This document shows positions 53,345 through 64,000 of a DNA stretch of 64,000 nucleotides, one piece after another (the stretch's first letter is position 1; each line of letters opens with the position of its first letter). Both the position numbers and the translations under genes were made by a program. The DNA comes from Apodospora peruviana (taxonomy: Eukaryota; Ascomycota; Sordariomycetes; Sordariales; Lasiosphaeriaceae). The DNA is taken from positions 1,240,001 through 1,304,000 of the forward strand of contig JAUEDM010000007.1 in the NCBI GenBank assembly GCA_033439685.1, in the 5' to 3' direction. A model generated the notes under the pieces. That model saw only the letters and a list, made by a program, of their open reading frames with translations, searched no databases and was not told where the DNA came from.

Positions 53345-55056
53345 GTTTGCTGGTGGCAGCTAGCTAATAGCTATGTGTAGGTACCTAATGCGTTGTGCTG
53401 CGGCGTATCGTGTTTGGGTCGTGTCGAGGTGTGTCGGTCGAGAAGTTGCTTGCGGAAAACAACAAACAAGGATCGCTCAAGATGGGTTAGGGAGAGTGTG
53501 GGAATATAAAGAAAATAACGAGAATGTCAGAAAGAGAGAACAGCGATGTTAAGAACGAGTGTCGGAGTCCAGGCAGGACGTGTGGTGGGAAAAACGGCCG
53601 AAGGTGAAGCGGTGGATTGGGAATGGGAAGAGGGATGACGATGGGCAGGAAGAAGGGAGCAAACAAACCCTTCTCTGGCCGGGGGAAAAATAGGGACGAA
53701 AAGGGGTGTGGGTGTGTTTGGGAGCGCGCTGTGCCACGTGCAGCCGGGCTGCAGGGGCGGTCAACTCTTCACCTGGTGGCCCGCAGCGGTGCTTGAAACT
53801 TCTGGTGGAGTGCCCGTTAAACACTGCCACAACCATCAATTTCGGGTCGGCAAAGCAGTGGGGATTCGACCAGTAACACGAGAAAACCCCAGTCCACCAC
53901 TGTCCACTTCACTGTCCACTTCACTGTCCACTTCACTGTCCACTTCACTGTCCACAGTCTGGATGGAAATTCCACCATTCATTCAAGAAAAGAAACTCAC
54001 TCATTGCATGCCTCACGGATGCTCCATTTTTCGGTTATTATTCATCGACAGTTGGGGGATTTTCAGCCCAGCTAGAAACATCTGATGTTTTGTTCTTTTT
54101 CCTTTCTGCAAGACAATGGCACCATCCAGTCGCGACAAGCTTTTGTGCAGCACTTCCAGGTTTTTGGGTGCCGGGGATGGTCCACTCGGCGCAGATCCAT
54201 CATCCACTGGTCCACCGTCCCGAGATGCAGATCCTGGCCCGCCCCCTTCCCCCCAATTTAGGTCCTTGGCGATATGACGCCCCCTTGGCCCCTTTGTCGT
54301 TTTCTTCCATTTTTCTGCCTTTGCATTGCATCAACTTATTTGATTTTGGGAGAGATGCTTAGTAACAACCTCGCGTCGCGCCAGTTCAGCAAGAGGGTGA
54401 GACAAACCGTCGAGAATGAAGCACGCAAGTTGTACATACACTCACGTAAGCCGCAACCCTCCCAGCAGAACAATACGCGTTAATTGGTCCGCGCTCTTTT
54501 CAGCTTTCATCGTTCGGGGTGGAAGCGAAAAGAGGCTGTCCAAGTGCCGCGCCGTCTTAGTAAGGCCGGCTGCCGGTCAAACGCCATCAAGACCTCAATC
54601 TGATATCGAATCGTCAAATGGAAAAAGATGCCTTACCCTCTTTCCAAGAAATCTTTTTTTATGTAATGGCATCAGAAAGAAGTTTTGTCGATGGGATGTG
54701 GTGCTGGTCCCTTCACACAATCGTGATAGTGATGTGGGAGACAGCAGCCATCCATGATGAAACCACCTACGCTGGCAATCCACCGTGGTAGCACGCCGTT
54801 GGCTGCCAGTGTGAAGAACGAAATGAGTCTTGGTTCCCCGCACTCATCGATGCACGGATCGACGACGCTGGACCAGGTTTGGAGTTGAGACATCTCAGGA
54901 AAGGAGGCATTTTCACATCCCAGGAAAGGCTATAACTCGGGTACACTAAAAATATAAATCTTGATAGATGTATAGGTAGCTAATAACTTATAAACTTGAG
55001 AAATAAGAATACGTATAATTGGAAAACGCCAGAACTCCTTATGATACCACCCCCCG
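53345..55056. other. Long intergenic region with tandem repeat
   Basis: About 1.7 kb without a credible gene. Contains the promoter of the GH17 gene and a 12-bp tandem array at 53899-53955. The right end lies next to the 3' end of the GTPase-like gene and is AT-rich. Confidence 0.5.
53899..53955 (+). repeat. 12-bp tandem repeat ACTGTCCACTTC, 4.75 copies
   Basis: Four perfect units plus nine bases of a fifth, located about 550 bp upstream of the GH17 start. No coding role. Confidence 0.95.
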
Positions 55057-56782
55057 TTATCTACTTGCTACACCCATCCCGTCCTGTTCCTCCGCTAAGG
55101 TACTCTCAAAACGTTTCAGTTCAGCGGCAAAATTCTCAACCCGCACGGCAAGATCATATCATCCGGGCTCTTATCGTTGACAAAGCTGAGCGAGATCTCC
55201 TGCAGATCCGAGTCCTCCACAATCACGACAGGTTTTCCACTAGGGCTTTGTCTGGCTACCCCGTCATGCTTACTGACCGCCTGCTCGACAGCACTCGAGA
55301 TGAGATCCGAAATGCCCTTCTTCAGCGGGCATGACGAAAAGATGGTGCTGCCCTCGACAACCTCGAGCACGGTATTCTTCTCGTGACCGAGCAGGAAATC
55401 GTCCAGCTCCCGCTCAAGAGTACGTGCCGTCAGCGTCGGCGGCGGTAGCGCGAGCGCAAAGTTCTCCCGGTGCGGCCACTGCGTGTCGGCGAGCTTGTGC
55501 AGGAAGAGGACAATCTCGACCAGGGATTGCGTGAGGAGCACGGCGCGCTCGTGCGGGCTGAGGTTGAGCAGCATGGTCGGCTGCTCGGTCGAGAGGCTGC
55601 AGGACAGGATCTCCGAGAGAAGGGGCCGCTGGTTGGTGCCGAAGGCAGCGGTGAGGATCCTCGTCAGCAGGCCGGCGTCGGTGAGTATAGAACTGATATC
55701 GCGCATGTTGAAGATGCGGACTGCCTTGGCGAAGAAGTTGGGGATGATGTCGCGCATGTCGACGCCGGCCAGCTTGCGCGCGTGGCCCGTGTCAACGGAG
55801 AAGTACTCTGCGGCCGTGTCGGCGCAGACTATTTCGGTTGTCATCAGCTCTCTGTTTCTAGCGGGCGGTAGCCAATGAGATACACTCACATTGTGTCGAG
55901 ATAAACGCCGAGTTCCTCTGCGCGACCGCATAGGCAAGCTTGATGCTCCTATCCCGAAGACCGGCCAGCGTCACGACCGCCAGCTTCTCAAAACTCTCCT
56001 CCCCGTCGCCGTCGCCGTCACTCGCAACACACACCCGCTGTATATGTTTGCCGCTACTCGCAGATGATGCAGGTGTTGTCAGGTGCAAAGCTTCATCCCA
56101 CTTGCTCCCAATCGTCTTCTCGAACCGCTTGGTTGACAGATCTCGCAGGATGTGTGTCACTGCGACCTTGGACAGTCCCCGTTGTTGTGCATTCTTCGAC
56201 CACTTGAGTTCCACCCGGCTGACGAAATCGTCGTACTTTGTGAAGAGCAGCACCACGGGGATGTGTGGCGCGACATTGACGAGGTTGGCGAAGAACTTGG
56301 TCTCGAGCGGGTGGATGGCCCGCTGCTCTTCCGACGCCACGCAGTACCAGATGCAGTGTATGTTTTTCTTTTCGTCTGGCAGGCCACTGTGTGAGTGGAG
56401 GAAGTCGCAGACGCTCTTGTAGGCGCGTTCGTCGCCGGCACCGAAGTTGGGGGATGTGAAGACTGTTAGGTGCTCGTTTTGGCCGAGAAGGTCAAGCTCC
56501 TCGTCGATGGGGTGGTGGACCTTGTCGTGGAAAGCGGCCGCGAGTTGTTTCTGGTGGAAAATGTGTGAGTGATGATGGTTAAAAATAGGAATGGGGTGAA
56601 AGGCGGTGCACCTTTTCGAGATCAACACCGAATATTTTGGCAAATATTTCTTGCTTGGTCGCTTCGGGATTTCCCAGCACTAGGACCCGGAATTTGGGGC
56701 ATGGCGCCAGGAACTCGGCCGGAGGAGAGAGGGTGTTTGAGTAGAAGGCGCCGCCGTCGTTGGTGCTATTGCTTGTCTCCAT
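55057..56782 (-). CDS. P-loop GTPase-fold protein with degenerate Walker A; C-terminal frame break
   Basis: Three exons, 56782-56612, 56550-55890 and 55828-55116, 514 aa as read. Intron 2 (61 nt, gtgagt, gctgatgac branch, aaatag) is chosen because it keeps the frame into CADTAAEYFSVDTG. The first exon holds strand 1 and the G1 loop FRVLVLGNPEATKQEIF, where the expected GxxxxGK(S/T) has Thr for the second Gly and Gln for Ser/Thr. G3-like FTSPNFGAGDER and G4 VVLLFTKYDDF (TKxD) are recognisable. The C-terminal half is helical. The open frame stops at 55116, but another frame continues the helix to 55057 (VRVENFAAELKRFESTLAEEQ) after a one-base shift near 55148. This is either a frameshift mutation or a sequencing error. 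Function unknown. Confidence 0.7.
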
Positions 56783-57358
56783 CTAATAGATGAGATAAGA
56801 GATCTTTGAAGCTGGTATTATGGTTTGCAATGGTGTATTTTGACAGCTGGATGACAATATCCAAATCGTTTTGCAAATAATGGCCTGAAAGGGTTATATG
56901 CTTGGAGCTCGACTTTCGATGAACCAATCCGCAGCTTCGCTGTGTGTGGTGGCCTGATGACGATGGCGTGGCGTCAGGGTCACACCACTGGTCACTTTGC
57001 ATCGTCCGGGATACGCCTGGGCTCGGACGGAGTGCTGCGATGTGAAAAGTCAACTGCTGGGCAAATATTTATCTCCTACGGAGATGCCCGAAGTCTTTGT
57101 TTGTCTATGGTACTAGTATCAAACATGGAGTTTTGTTTAATCAATCAATTGGATGGTTTGGTGTCTTCCTCTATCAAAATGTTCATCAAGTTCCTCAATG
57201 TAAATAAATACACCCCTTTACGTATATTCTGTCCGAAGCAATCATCTGGTTTTCAACTCTTTATAGACACTAGTGTTCTCTTCTTTGTTGCATTGTTCAT
57301 TCCCAGTTATTGTTTGTAATCATCAGTGTCTGCTAGCGTTTGCCGTGACAAACAAAGA
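56783..57358. other. Intergenic, no gene seen
   Basis: Promoter of the GTPase-like gene and 3' flank of the HET gene. No coding content. Confidence 0.5.
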
Positions 57359-59477
57359 TCACTTGAGCGTAACCACCTCGTCATCCCAATCTGTGAATTG
57401 CTGGTGTTCAATGACGACTAAGCATATCCCGATCCTGCAAAACACACCCGATTCCGTGGTCTGTTGAAGAATAAGGCAAACATAGTCGGTAGAGCTGTTC
57501 TCGTGATGGCCGTCGGGACGCCTTCGCGCAATCGGGAGAACCGAAAGCTTCCCCTTCAAGTCTTCCTCGTACACCACTTCGTCATCTATCCATGTTCCCT
57601 CTTCGTCGGTGATGTCCAGGAGATGGATGCATCCAGAAGCATCAATTTCGTTATAGTAATCATTGTCGTAGTAGGGGTCGGAACTTGAAATAGTGTTGAT
57701 GTTGTTGTCACTTGCTCGAGGACGATCATCACGTCGAGTCAATGTAGTCGGTCGTTTCTTCCCCCTGAGTCGTAGCGCAGCTGAACTCACGCATCCCATA
57801 TCTCCAACCAACTGAGTATCTTCCACCGAGATGACAGCTTCCTCTCCGAAGCCACCGGGGAAGAAATAGTCGATCCCGCCGTCTATCGACGCCCACGACC
57901 ACGCAGGCGCGCGATACATCGACGCCCTGGTTGGTTTGGGGGCGTTGAGCCACGCAGATTCGGCCCGCCAAAGTAGATTTCTGTGGAGATTCTGTACCCA
58001 AACACCCGCAATATACTCACCTAGTTCTGCGCAGAGAGGTGCTGCCAGCCCGGCAATGGCCATGAGCTTGTCTCCAGGATTGGTCAAATCGCAGCGACAA
58101 TACATAGCAACCAGTATGAACCACAGCCTGTTGGCCATGGAAATCCCGTTCACTATGGACGAAGGCACCGGCTCCGTTGCTGCCCTCCTGGGCGATGTCA
58201 GCTCACGCATAATGTCCATGAAGAAACCCGAGCCACTGTATATCGGCGGACCTTGCGGGAAGGTTTCTGTAAAGACCTGCCGTCGGCACGTCCACACAAG
58301 CTGCTCCTTACTGCAATGCAAGACCCGCGGGGGAAGCATTCGCTCCTGCAGCACCCAGGCGCGACGGTATAGCGGCGCTTCTTCGAGGGGCTCGACGGGA
58401 AGCGCGCCGGTCTCGATCATATAGTATAGCTTCCTGTTCATCAACACGATTTCGGGTTTAAGAATGGACTCTGGATCTTGGCGCGTGAAGAAGCAGCCAC
58501 CGTTGCTGTTGGTGCTGTCGGACGCGGCGATGCTGAGGGTGGCAAAGCGGTAGACCTTGCTCATCTGGAGGGCCTCGGCGTGCCAGTCGGCGGCGGAGTC
58601 TTGGATGATGCATAGGGCGTCAATCCAGAGGTATGGTAAGCCGAGATATCTAGCCATTGTGACTGCGTCTCGGAACGTCTTTGGCAATTCGAATAGACTG
58701 ATTCCTTGCTGGCTTAGTTCGTCGAGGTTGGATTCGAGGAGCCGAAGCGGACATGTTCCGCCCCAGCAGTGGCTCAAGGTTGCGTACTGGTGTGACTTGC
58801 CTGAGAAAGAGTCACTGTCTTGCAGGAAGACACGGTCATCGCCACTAGTCCGGTCGATCTTCAGTAGACGTGTTGGCATCCAATCTCGTTGCTGCAAAAA
58901 TCCGTCCGTCCGGGGTGCACAGTCTGGGTGTGATTCGACGCAGGTACGGTACCAGGAGTCGACTAAAGATAGCGCAACTTGAGAGTCGGTGGAGCTGGAG
59001 ACTTGGGAATCATCTAGGACTTGACGGCGACCTAGTTCAAATCTCTCATGCTCAACGCGATATCCAAAGTAAAAAAGTCAAGGGCGTGTAGTATTTACCG
59101 ATGAGCTCTAATGTAAACGCGGCATGAACCGACTGCTCACCTCCAGAGCCTTTGAAATCGACGCCGAAATCGATGCGCACAAAATGTTGATCCGGCAACA
59201 TGGGGTGAATGAAGAACCAGAGGAAGCCATGTGGTATGTCGGCTGCCGACGGCTTGGCGTCAATGACAGCTAAGTTACGGATATCATCTCTGAACTCATA
59301 CTCCCATCGCCGCTTGACAGCGCGGCATACGCGGCAACCTTGTTGAGCGGCATTGGTGAGTTCATCAAGCGACTGGTGATGCACGTTGTCTAGTCGCAGA
59401 CCGGTTCTGAGGTCTTCATTTCTGGCTAGACGGTTGCCGACAAAGCGGATCGCGGTATTGCATGGCATGCACAGCAT
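57359..59477 (-). CDS. HET-domain (heterokaryon incompatibility) protein
   Basis: Two exons, 59477-59099 and 59031-57359, 683 aa. The intron (gtaaat to aactag) is in phase 1 and joins AAFTLELIG to RRQVLDDSQVSSS. The N-terminus has a CMPC and a GCRVCRAV pair, possibly a metal site, typical for this group. The HET domain shows its three blocks: YATLSHCWGG, LPKTFRDAVTMARYLGLPYLWIDALCIIQDSAADWHAEALQMSKVY with SIAASDS, and later RAWVLQERMLPPRVLHC. The region after residue ~480 is variable, with Asp/Tyr runs. HET proteins trigger cell death or growth arrest after fusion of incompatible hyphae. A further small intron at 57790 (gtgagt-like) is possible but not required. Confidence 0.88.
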
Positions 59478-60330
59478 GATGGTAGTTTATCGCAGTTCTT
59501 TGGTGGTTTTGAGAATGGCTCTGGGAGTGCGGGAATTGCATAATAAGGTAGAAAGTCCTCTCTATAATTGAGACTTGGTCTTGCACAATGTCGCCTGGCA
59601 CCCCACGGTTCTGCCTGATATTCAGGATCACACATGGTGCAGACTTCATTGCTGCCATTTTATTGGATAGAATTCCGCAGTAGTTTGCTGTTGGTTCATT
59701 CTTCATGATCCATTCCCATTGAGGATTCGAGCCAACCACAAACTATTATTCCTCAACTTCAATTCTAATCCACGCTCAAATAATCAGCGATGGAGTACTT
59801 GGTTTTCAATACTATACTGATTACGATGTACGTAAAACTCGTGTATTAGTCTTATAGTTGTTCTAATGAGACCTGTAAACTTAGTCCAAAGTCCCTTGAA
59901 TTTCATTCTAGATACCTAGGTAGCTTAACTATCAAGGTGCTCCGTAAGTGCCGTGGCCATCGGAGACCACAGTTACGGTATCCCCGGGTTTGTGCTCTGC
60001 TGTGCATAGAGGTAATTGCTTTTTCAACTCGCCAAGCTGAGAGCACTACGGATTAGGACCAGGGTTCAAGATAAGATTGTGGCAGCACGTATCATTCTCT
60101 CTTGGGGAAAGTGGGAGGCTGTTGACCGGTGGACGCTGGGAGATTTCGTTAGCTAGCAGTGACCCATGTCGCCGTAATTAAACAGAGCCTTTGTCCCAGT
60201 GTACCTTCAAGTTCCTTCTTCTTCTTCTTCTCACGACATAACTAATAAGGTAACTCCCGCGCTCTTTGTCCTCTCTGACTGTGTTGTTTACTCTACAGTT
60301 TCCGATTAGACGTGTTCTCAACCCGCCAAG
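59478..60330. other. Intergenic, no gene seen
   Basis: Divergent promoters of the HET gene and the small gene at 60331. Contains a TTC microsatellite at about 60212-60230. No gene recognised. Confidence 0.5.
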
Positions 60331-61163
60331 ATGTCGTCGAAATGGCCTCTACCGGTAGATGGCATTGTCAACCAACCAGAGGAGCGGCTCCGCAAGATCG
60401 TGAGATGGCTCTGTTCTAATGAACATATTCATGCACAAGCTGGAGCTACACTGCCATACTTGCTCAAAAGTCCAGACAGGTCCAGCTGGTCGCGCCAGTC
60501 AATCCTAATGATCGCCGCTACTTTCGAACCGGTTTGACAGCCCGGAACATATTCGAATGGAACTGGCCCGCAGACCCTGCTTTCAATCCAAGCACAATTA
60601 GCATAAACAATGATTCCACGAGGCAGATGAGCAGAATCGAATTCAATTGGAGCCCAGAAGCTCATGCCTTCAGCCCACCCACGATTCATACGTTTATAAC
60701 CGATACTTCTACGAGCCAGAGGCCAAGCCAGTATCATGAAGTTCAAGTCCAGCCCAGGTCGACAAACAGCAAGTCGAAAGTACAATCCAGGTCGTCGACA
60801 AAGCGCCAGTCCAAGAGAAAGGCATTCGAGGATACTCAGCTCTGTGTCATGAGTGGGAATCCATATTATGAGTGCGAGAACGCCGACAACGTAAGGAAGA
60901 CTTGATACTTTTCTCTTGACATCTGATGGCGAAGCCGCAATGCGAGATAGCTAACCGAGCCTTGTGTAGTGGAGCTTGAATATGATGAGGAATCCGACGC
61001 ATGGGTTGACTGGTATGAGGATTCCGATGGTCCTCACAACACTTCGTACAACCGTCGTGAGTATCCGGGAGGATTTAAATTTCTGTGTTATGACGAGCCG
61101 GGGGACTCGCACGGCTGTACTTGGGGTCGGCATCGTCCACTCGAAGATAAACAACGGAGATAG
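60331..61163 (+). CDS. Hypothetical protein, three-exon model
   Basis: Exons 60331-60399, 60471-60890 and 60975-61163 give 225 aa. Intron 1 (gtgaga donor, ttctaatg branch, caaaag acceptor) and intron 2 (gtaagg, gctaac branch, ggag acceptor) both restore frame, linking KI to SRQVQLVAPVNPNDRRYF and CENADN to LEYDEESDAWVDWY. The first 100 residues contain the strand-like GLTARNIFEWNWPADPAF. The centre is Ser/Gln/Lys-rich and basic, and the C-terminus is rich in Asp, Tyr and Trp with CYDEPGDSHGCTW. No domain, signal peptide or membrane segment recognised. It neighbours the HET gene and another unknown gene. The last acceptor is the weakest splice call. Confidence 0.5.
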
Positions 61164-61901
61164 TATCGTTAGGAGGACTGACTACGGCAAGAGGTTGACA
61201 AAACATAAGGAAGTATTTCGAAGTAATACGTGTATTTGATCGGAGACTGTAGAATGAGTCAATGACTGACCTTGTAATTATCAACTTCAATCTGGGAAAC
61301 CGAAGAGAAAGGTTTGTTTCTTTGGATCACGGACTTGTGTGGGCCTATTCTGTCTGATCTTGATTCTCGTTCATAGTTCGAGTCACACTTTCACGTCTCG
61401 ATCAAGTTGATTCAAGCCCATTGTCCACAACTGATTGGCCCAAGGACGCAGCGTCTCAACGACACAATAGACTTGTAACATGAGCAAGCGGACAAAGAAA
61501 CAAGGATCCCGACACATGGCAGCCATGTCAGATTAACACAACCGCAGTGAATGCAGAGAACAGCATCCTACCAGGACAGATAATACATTCACTTGGCTGT
61601 TACTCTCTATACTTCCCTGTTTCGACTCGCCGAGTCATACAGTTGTGCTGTTTTGCTTCACTCGACCTGTTCTATGGCCTTACTGTGCTGGCTCGAGCCC
61701 TCTTGCTGTTGCATAAGAAAACGAGGGCACCCACCGTCCTATCCGTATTCGATCCGTATTCGATTTTGGTCAAGCCGGAGAATATTTAACTCAGGTGCAC
61801 CCTAGGTTGCACTCTTGTCAAGTATCAAAACCAAAACCCTGCCTCGATACCCCAAGAAAGTCAAGATTTACACACCATCACACTTGGTATCGACAAACAA
61901 G
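61164..61901. other. Intergenic, no gene seen
   Basis: Between two plus-strand genes of unknown function. No repeat or RNA gene recognised. Confidence 0.5.
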
Positions 61902-63155
61902 ATGGACAACCGGTACCATATTCCAGCCGAGTGCTACCTCGCGGACGAGCCTCAAGTATTTCTCCTATTACTCCATGACTACGTTCGGCCAAACACGGAA
62001 ATTTGCACTGGATGCAAGCGCCGCTGTCTCGAGTGTCTGGTTAAGGGTGCTTCGGACGAGGAGGCATACTGGACAACCATACCGCCCTATGGCAAACGCA
62101 AGCAGCCAGAGCTACGGCTCGACGCCAGGCTCAACAACATGGGCATCAACGCCGACACCCAATACGGCCTCACTCTCGACGACGCCAAATTTAAAACACT
62201 CTTTGAGCCTGTCAGCAGGCAGCTTTTATTCTCAGAGTACCACGCGCAGGTCTTGATCCATGCCGCCGCTCGGGTTACTAGCTTCGCGGCTGGGAAGGCG
62301 TGGGAGGCATACAGCAACGACGAGCAGCGCCGCGATAGCGCCGGTGAAGTTCCCCGTCCGTACGGTATCGGTGATAAACTTTGGTATATGGTTCGTGGCC
62401 GCTTCACCATCGGAAATCTCACCACGGGCCGCCACATGGGCGCTTTTGTCGTCGACCTTTCCCGATTTCTAAGCTGCTACGGAGACCCCGGGCGGCCCTG
62501 GAAAGCTGACGACGACTGCACATGCTCATACAAGAAGATCCTTTCGGGACTCATAGCCGCTGAGTACTCGGCACTGGGATGGCCGAACAAGGTCTTCGTG
62601 TTTGTGCGAGAGCGTGTTGATGGCAGAATCCTCGCCCGCTGGGAAGAATTTGCGCCGCCTACAGAGCCAATGACAGCTATTGCGGCTCTTCTCTTGAGCG
62701 CCAAATATGACGCCACCGAATCTATAGAGTGGCAAGACAAGTGGGGGGATGACAACCAACCTGCTACTGTTGATGAGCGTACAGGCGACATTGCACCGCC
62801 GGAGGACACTGAAATGGCGCATAACCTGCGTGAAGATGCGGTGCAATTGGTGCTCCAGGAGACCAAGTTCAACTACACATGGGAGCTGGCGGTTAGCGTG
62901 GACCATTTCATACGATTGCATTTCGAAGGGGTCGAGTTGCTTCTGAGGAGACGTACAGAGTCGGACGAGGCGCAGGCCGTCTTCGTCAAGACCTACGATC
63001 CAACGGGCGGTCTCTACACCGGTATCACCATCCCGACCTTTGTCGCCGCCCGAACGTTCGTCATGCCTCTGGCGCTGATTCCTACCAATGACGTCGGCGA
63101 ACCCGCCGACAATAACCCCTTGAACAACCCAAGCTGGTGGGTCCGGCGTCACTAA
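61902..63155 (+). CDS. Hypothetical protein of unknown family
   Basis: Single exon, 417 aa, starting at the first ATG MDNRYHIPAECYLADEP. It opens with a Cys pair CTGCKRRCLEC at about residues 34-44, which could bind a metal. A charged, evenly structured globular part follows. Landmarks are RPYGIGDKLWYMVRGRFTIG, CTCSYKKILSGLIAAEYSALGWPNKVFVF, and VAARTFVMPLALIPTNDVGEP near the end. No signal peptide, membrane helix or recognised catalytic motif. Codon use looks coding throughout, with no frame breaks. The gene lies beside the HET gene and the 60331 gene in what may be an accessory region. I cannot name a function. Confidence 0.72.
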   Translation: MDNRYHIPAECYLADEPQVFLLLLHDYVRPNTEICTGCKRRCLECLVKGASDEEAYWTTIPPYGKRKQPELRLDARLNNMGINADTQYGLTLDDAKFKTLFEPVSRQLLFSEYHAQVLIHAAARVTSFAAGKAWEAYSNDEQRRDSAGEVPRPYGIGDKLWYMVRGRFTIGNLTTGRHMGAFVVDLSRFLSCYGDPGRPWKADDDCTCSYKKILSGLIAAEYSALGWPNKVFVFVRERVDGRILARWEEFAPPTEPMTAIAALLLSAKYDATESIEWQDKWGDDNQPATVDERTGDIAPPEDTEMAHNLREDAVQLVLQETKFNYTWELAVSVDHFIRLHFEGVELLLRRRTESDEAQAVFVKTYDPTGGLYTGITIPTFVAARTFVMPLALIPTNDVGEPADNNPLNNPSWWVRRH

Positions 63156-64000
63156 GTGAGAGACTTATTTGTGATCTTGTTCTTGGATTCCATATGACTA
63201 AACACCAGTGGAGGATTCGGTGTGATTTCTGCTAATTACCTTTTTTTTTTTTTACCATGAACAGATCATCAATGATAGAGCAAATGATACCCTCTGATCA
63301 AAACACTACCACCCTGATTGTAAATGTCTTGCCATTCCAAATGAAGCCCAGGTGTCTAATTATATAAAGGGTTTTAACCGGATTGTAGGAAAGGTCTTAC
63401 TAGACTATACTCCTTTGCCGGGACCTAAGACCTAGAAGTAGTGCAAGTGATACCTTCCAAGGCCCTATTTGAACAAGAAAACACTGGTATAACGTTACCA
63501 AAGACAAACCTGATATTCGTTTTACCTAAACGCATATTTTAAGCTTATTGGTAGCATACTAGTTCTGCTATCAAAGCATCGGAATTTCCATCACTGGCGT
63601 CACAGTAAAATAATTACCTACGGTGATATGTGGCGGATACAACGCTTGTTTCTTATATAGGTAGAAAAGCCTTGCAAAGTATTTGCAATGAGGTTTTAAA
63701 TCCCAGTAGAGGTATACCGTAGACTATGGTTATGTATAGCGTTACAGTCTGGTAAGACGTTTCCTACAGTCCGGTTAAAACCACCTCTTTTATATAATGG
63801 CAATAGTTACCGTAAGACATGCTTGACTTGAGCTCATGAGTTTGAGTCCCATCTGCGTCGGGTAAAAAAACCCCAGGAGATACTCCAGGGGCTAACTTCC
63901 AGACAAGACGAACTAGGTAAGCCTTGGGAGTTATTCTGGCAAGAGGCTTCTTTTCCTTCGTCACTCGTAATCGACGGGAAATAAAACCGGCAGGTCCTGG
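63156..64000. other. AT-rich region with tRNA-like remnant
   Basis: AT-rich DNA with many TA steps, unlike the coding neighbourhood, and a T12 run near 63241. It holds the tRNA-like element at 63798-63863 and a short hairpin CCCCAGGAG/CTCCAGGGG at 63871-63891. Likely the edge of a decayed repeat. Confidence 0.45.
63798..63863 (+). ncRNA. tRNA-like remnant (degenerate Pol III boxes), possible SINE
   Basis: GTTTGAGTCC at 63840-63849 is one base from the B-box GTTCGANNCC. It forms the loop of an imperfect T-arm ATGAG-TTTGAGT-CCCAT, with the C-to-T and G-to-A changes expected of repeat-induced mutation. TGGCAATAGTT about 41 bases upstream resembles an A-box. No complete cloverleaf can be folded, so this is not a functional tRNA gene. 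Confidence 0.3.

Noticed and set aside
52097..53380. 427-codon open frame antisense to the GH17 gene
   Set aside because: It mirrors the highly GC3-biased GH17 codons and its translation is a Gly/Val/Asp-rich low-complexity sequence without motifs. The sense strand has a signal peptide, catalytic Glu residues and a GPI tail.
1..64000. CRISPR arrays, prokaryotic operons, insertion sequences
   Set aside because: The introns, tRNA intron and gene families show nuclear fungal DNA; no regularly spaced direct repeats or transposase genes were seen.

Overview
The window is nuclear DNA of a filamentous ascomycete (Pezizomycotina), most likely a sordariomycete. Genes are split by short introns of about 50-280 nt with GTRNGT donors, CTRAC-like branch sites and YAG acceptors. 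The gene content is typically fungal: a Zn2Cys6 regulator, WSC and GH17 wall proteins, a HET-domain protein, fungal BCS1-like AAA ATPases, DUF4246 and an MFS exporter. Genes lie on both strands with individual promoters and there are no operons. Gene models come from splice-site reading and frame consistency only.

Left third (1-16.3 kb): an SDR oxidoreductase (1096-2165, -) and a Zn2Cys6 transcription factor with a 32-residue Asn run (2838-4529, +) share a divergent promoter. Next come an orphan multi-spanning membrane protein (5149-6797, +), a thioredoxin-like protein (7583-8295, -) bracketed by a ~125-bp imperfect inverted repeat, a large WD40/zinc-ribbon protein (8964-13263, -) and the ribosome-rescue factor Dom34/Pelota (15054-16265, -).

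Middle (18.7-43.9 kb): a BCS1-type AAA ATPase, a SAM methyltransferase, a second orphan membrane protein, and a DUF4246 gene carrying two in-frame stops. These are followed by an MFS transporter, an amidoligase-family protein, a long gene-poor stretch, an aldo-keto reductase, a predicted pseudokinase, a five-exon TauD-like dioxygenase and a secreted two-WSC-domain protein.

Right third (44-64 kb): an SDR pseudogene with three frame breaks and a 45-bp duplication, an intron-containing tRNA-Asp, and an ankyrin protein ending in a CaaX box. Then come a small hydrophilic protein, a 2OG-Fe(II) oxygenase-like protein, a GPI-anchored GH17 glucanase, a GTPase-fold protein with a degenerate P-loop, and a HET-domain protein with two unknown genes beside it. 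The last ~0.8 kb is AT-rich and holds a tRNA-like remnant that looks like decayed repeat DNA.

The genes do not form an obvious biosynthetic cluster, since no PKS, NRPS or terpene-synthase backbone was seen. The mixture is housekeeping (Dom34, WD40 protein, tRNA) with accessory oxidoreductases, dioxygenases, transport, wall and incompatibility genes. Two genes show decay and a third a possible C-terminal frame break. The window's most interesting features are the inverted repeat around the thioredoxin gene, the amidoligase, the pseudokinase and the decaying SDR and DUF4246 genes.
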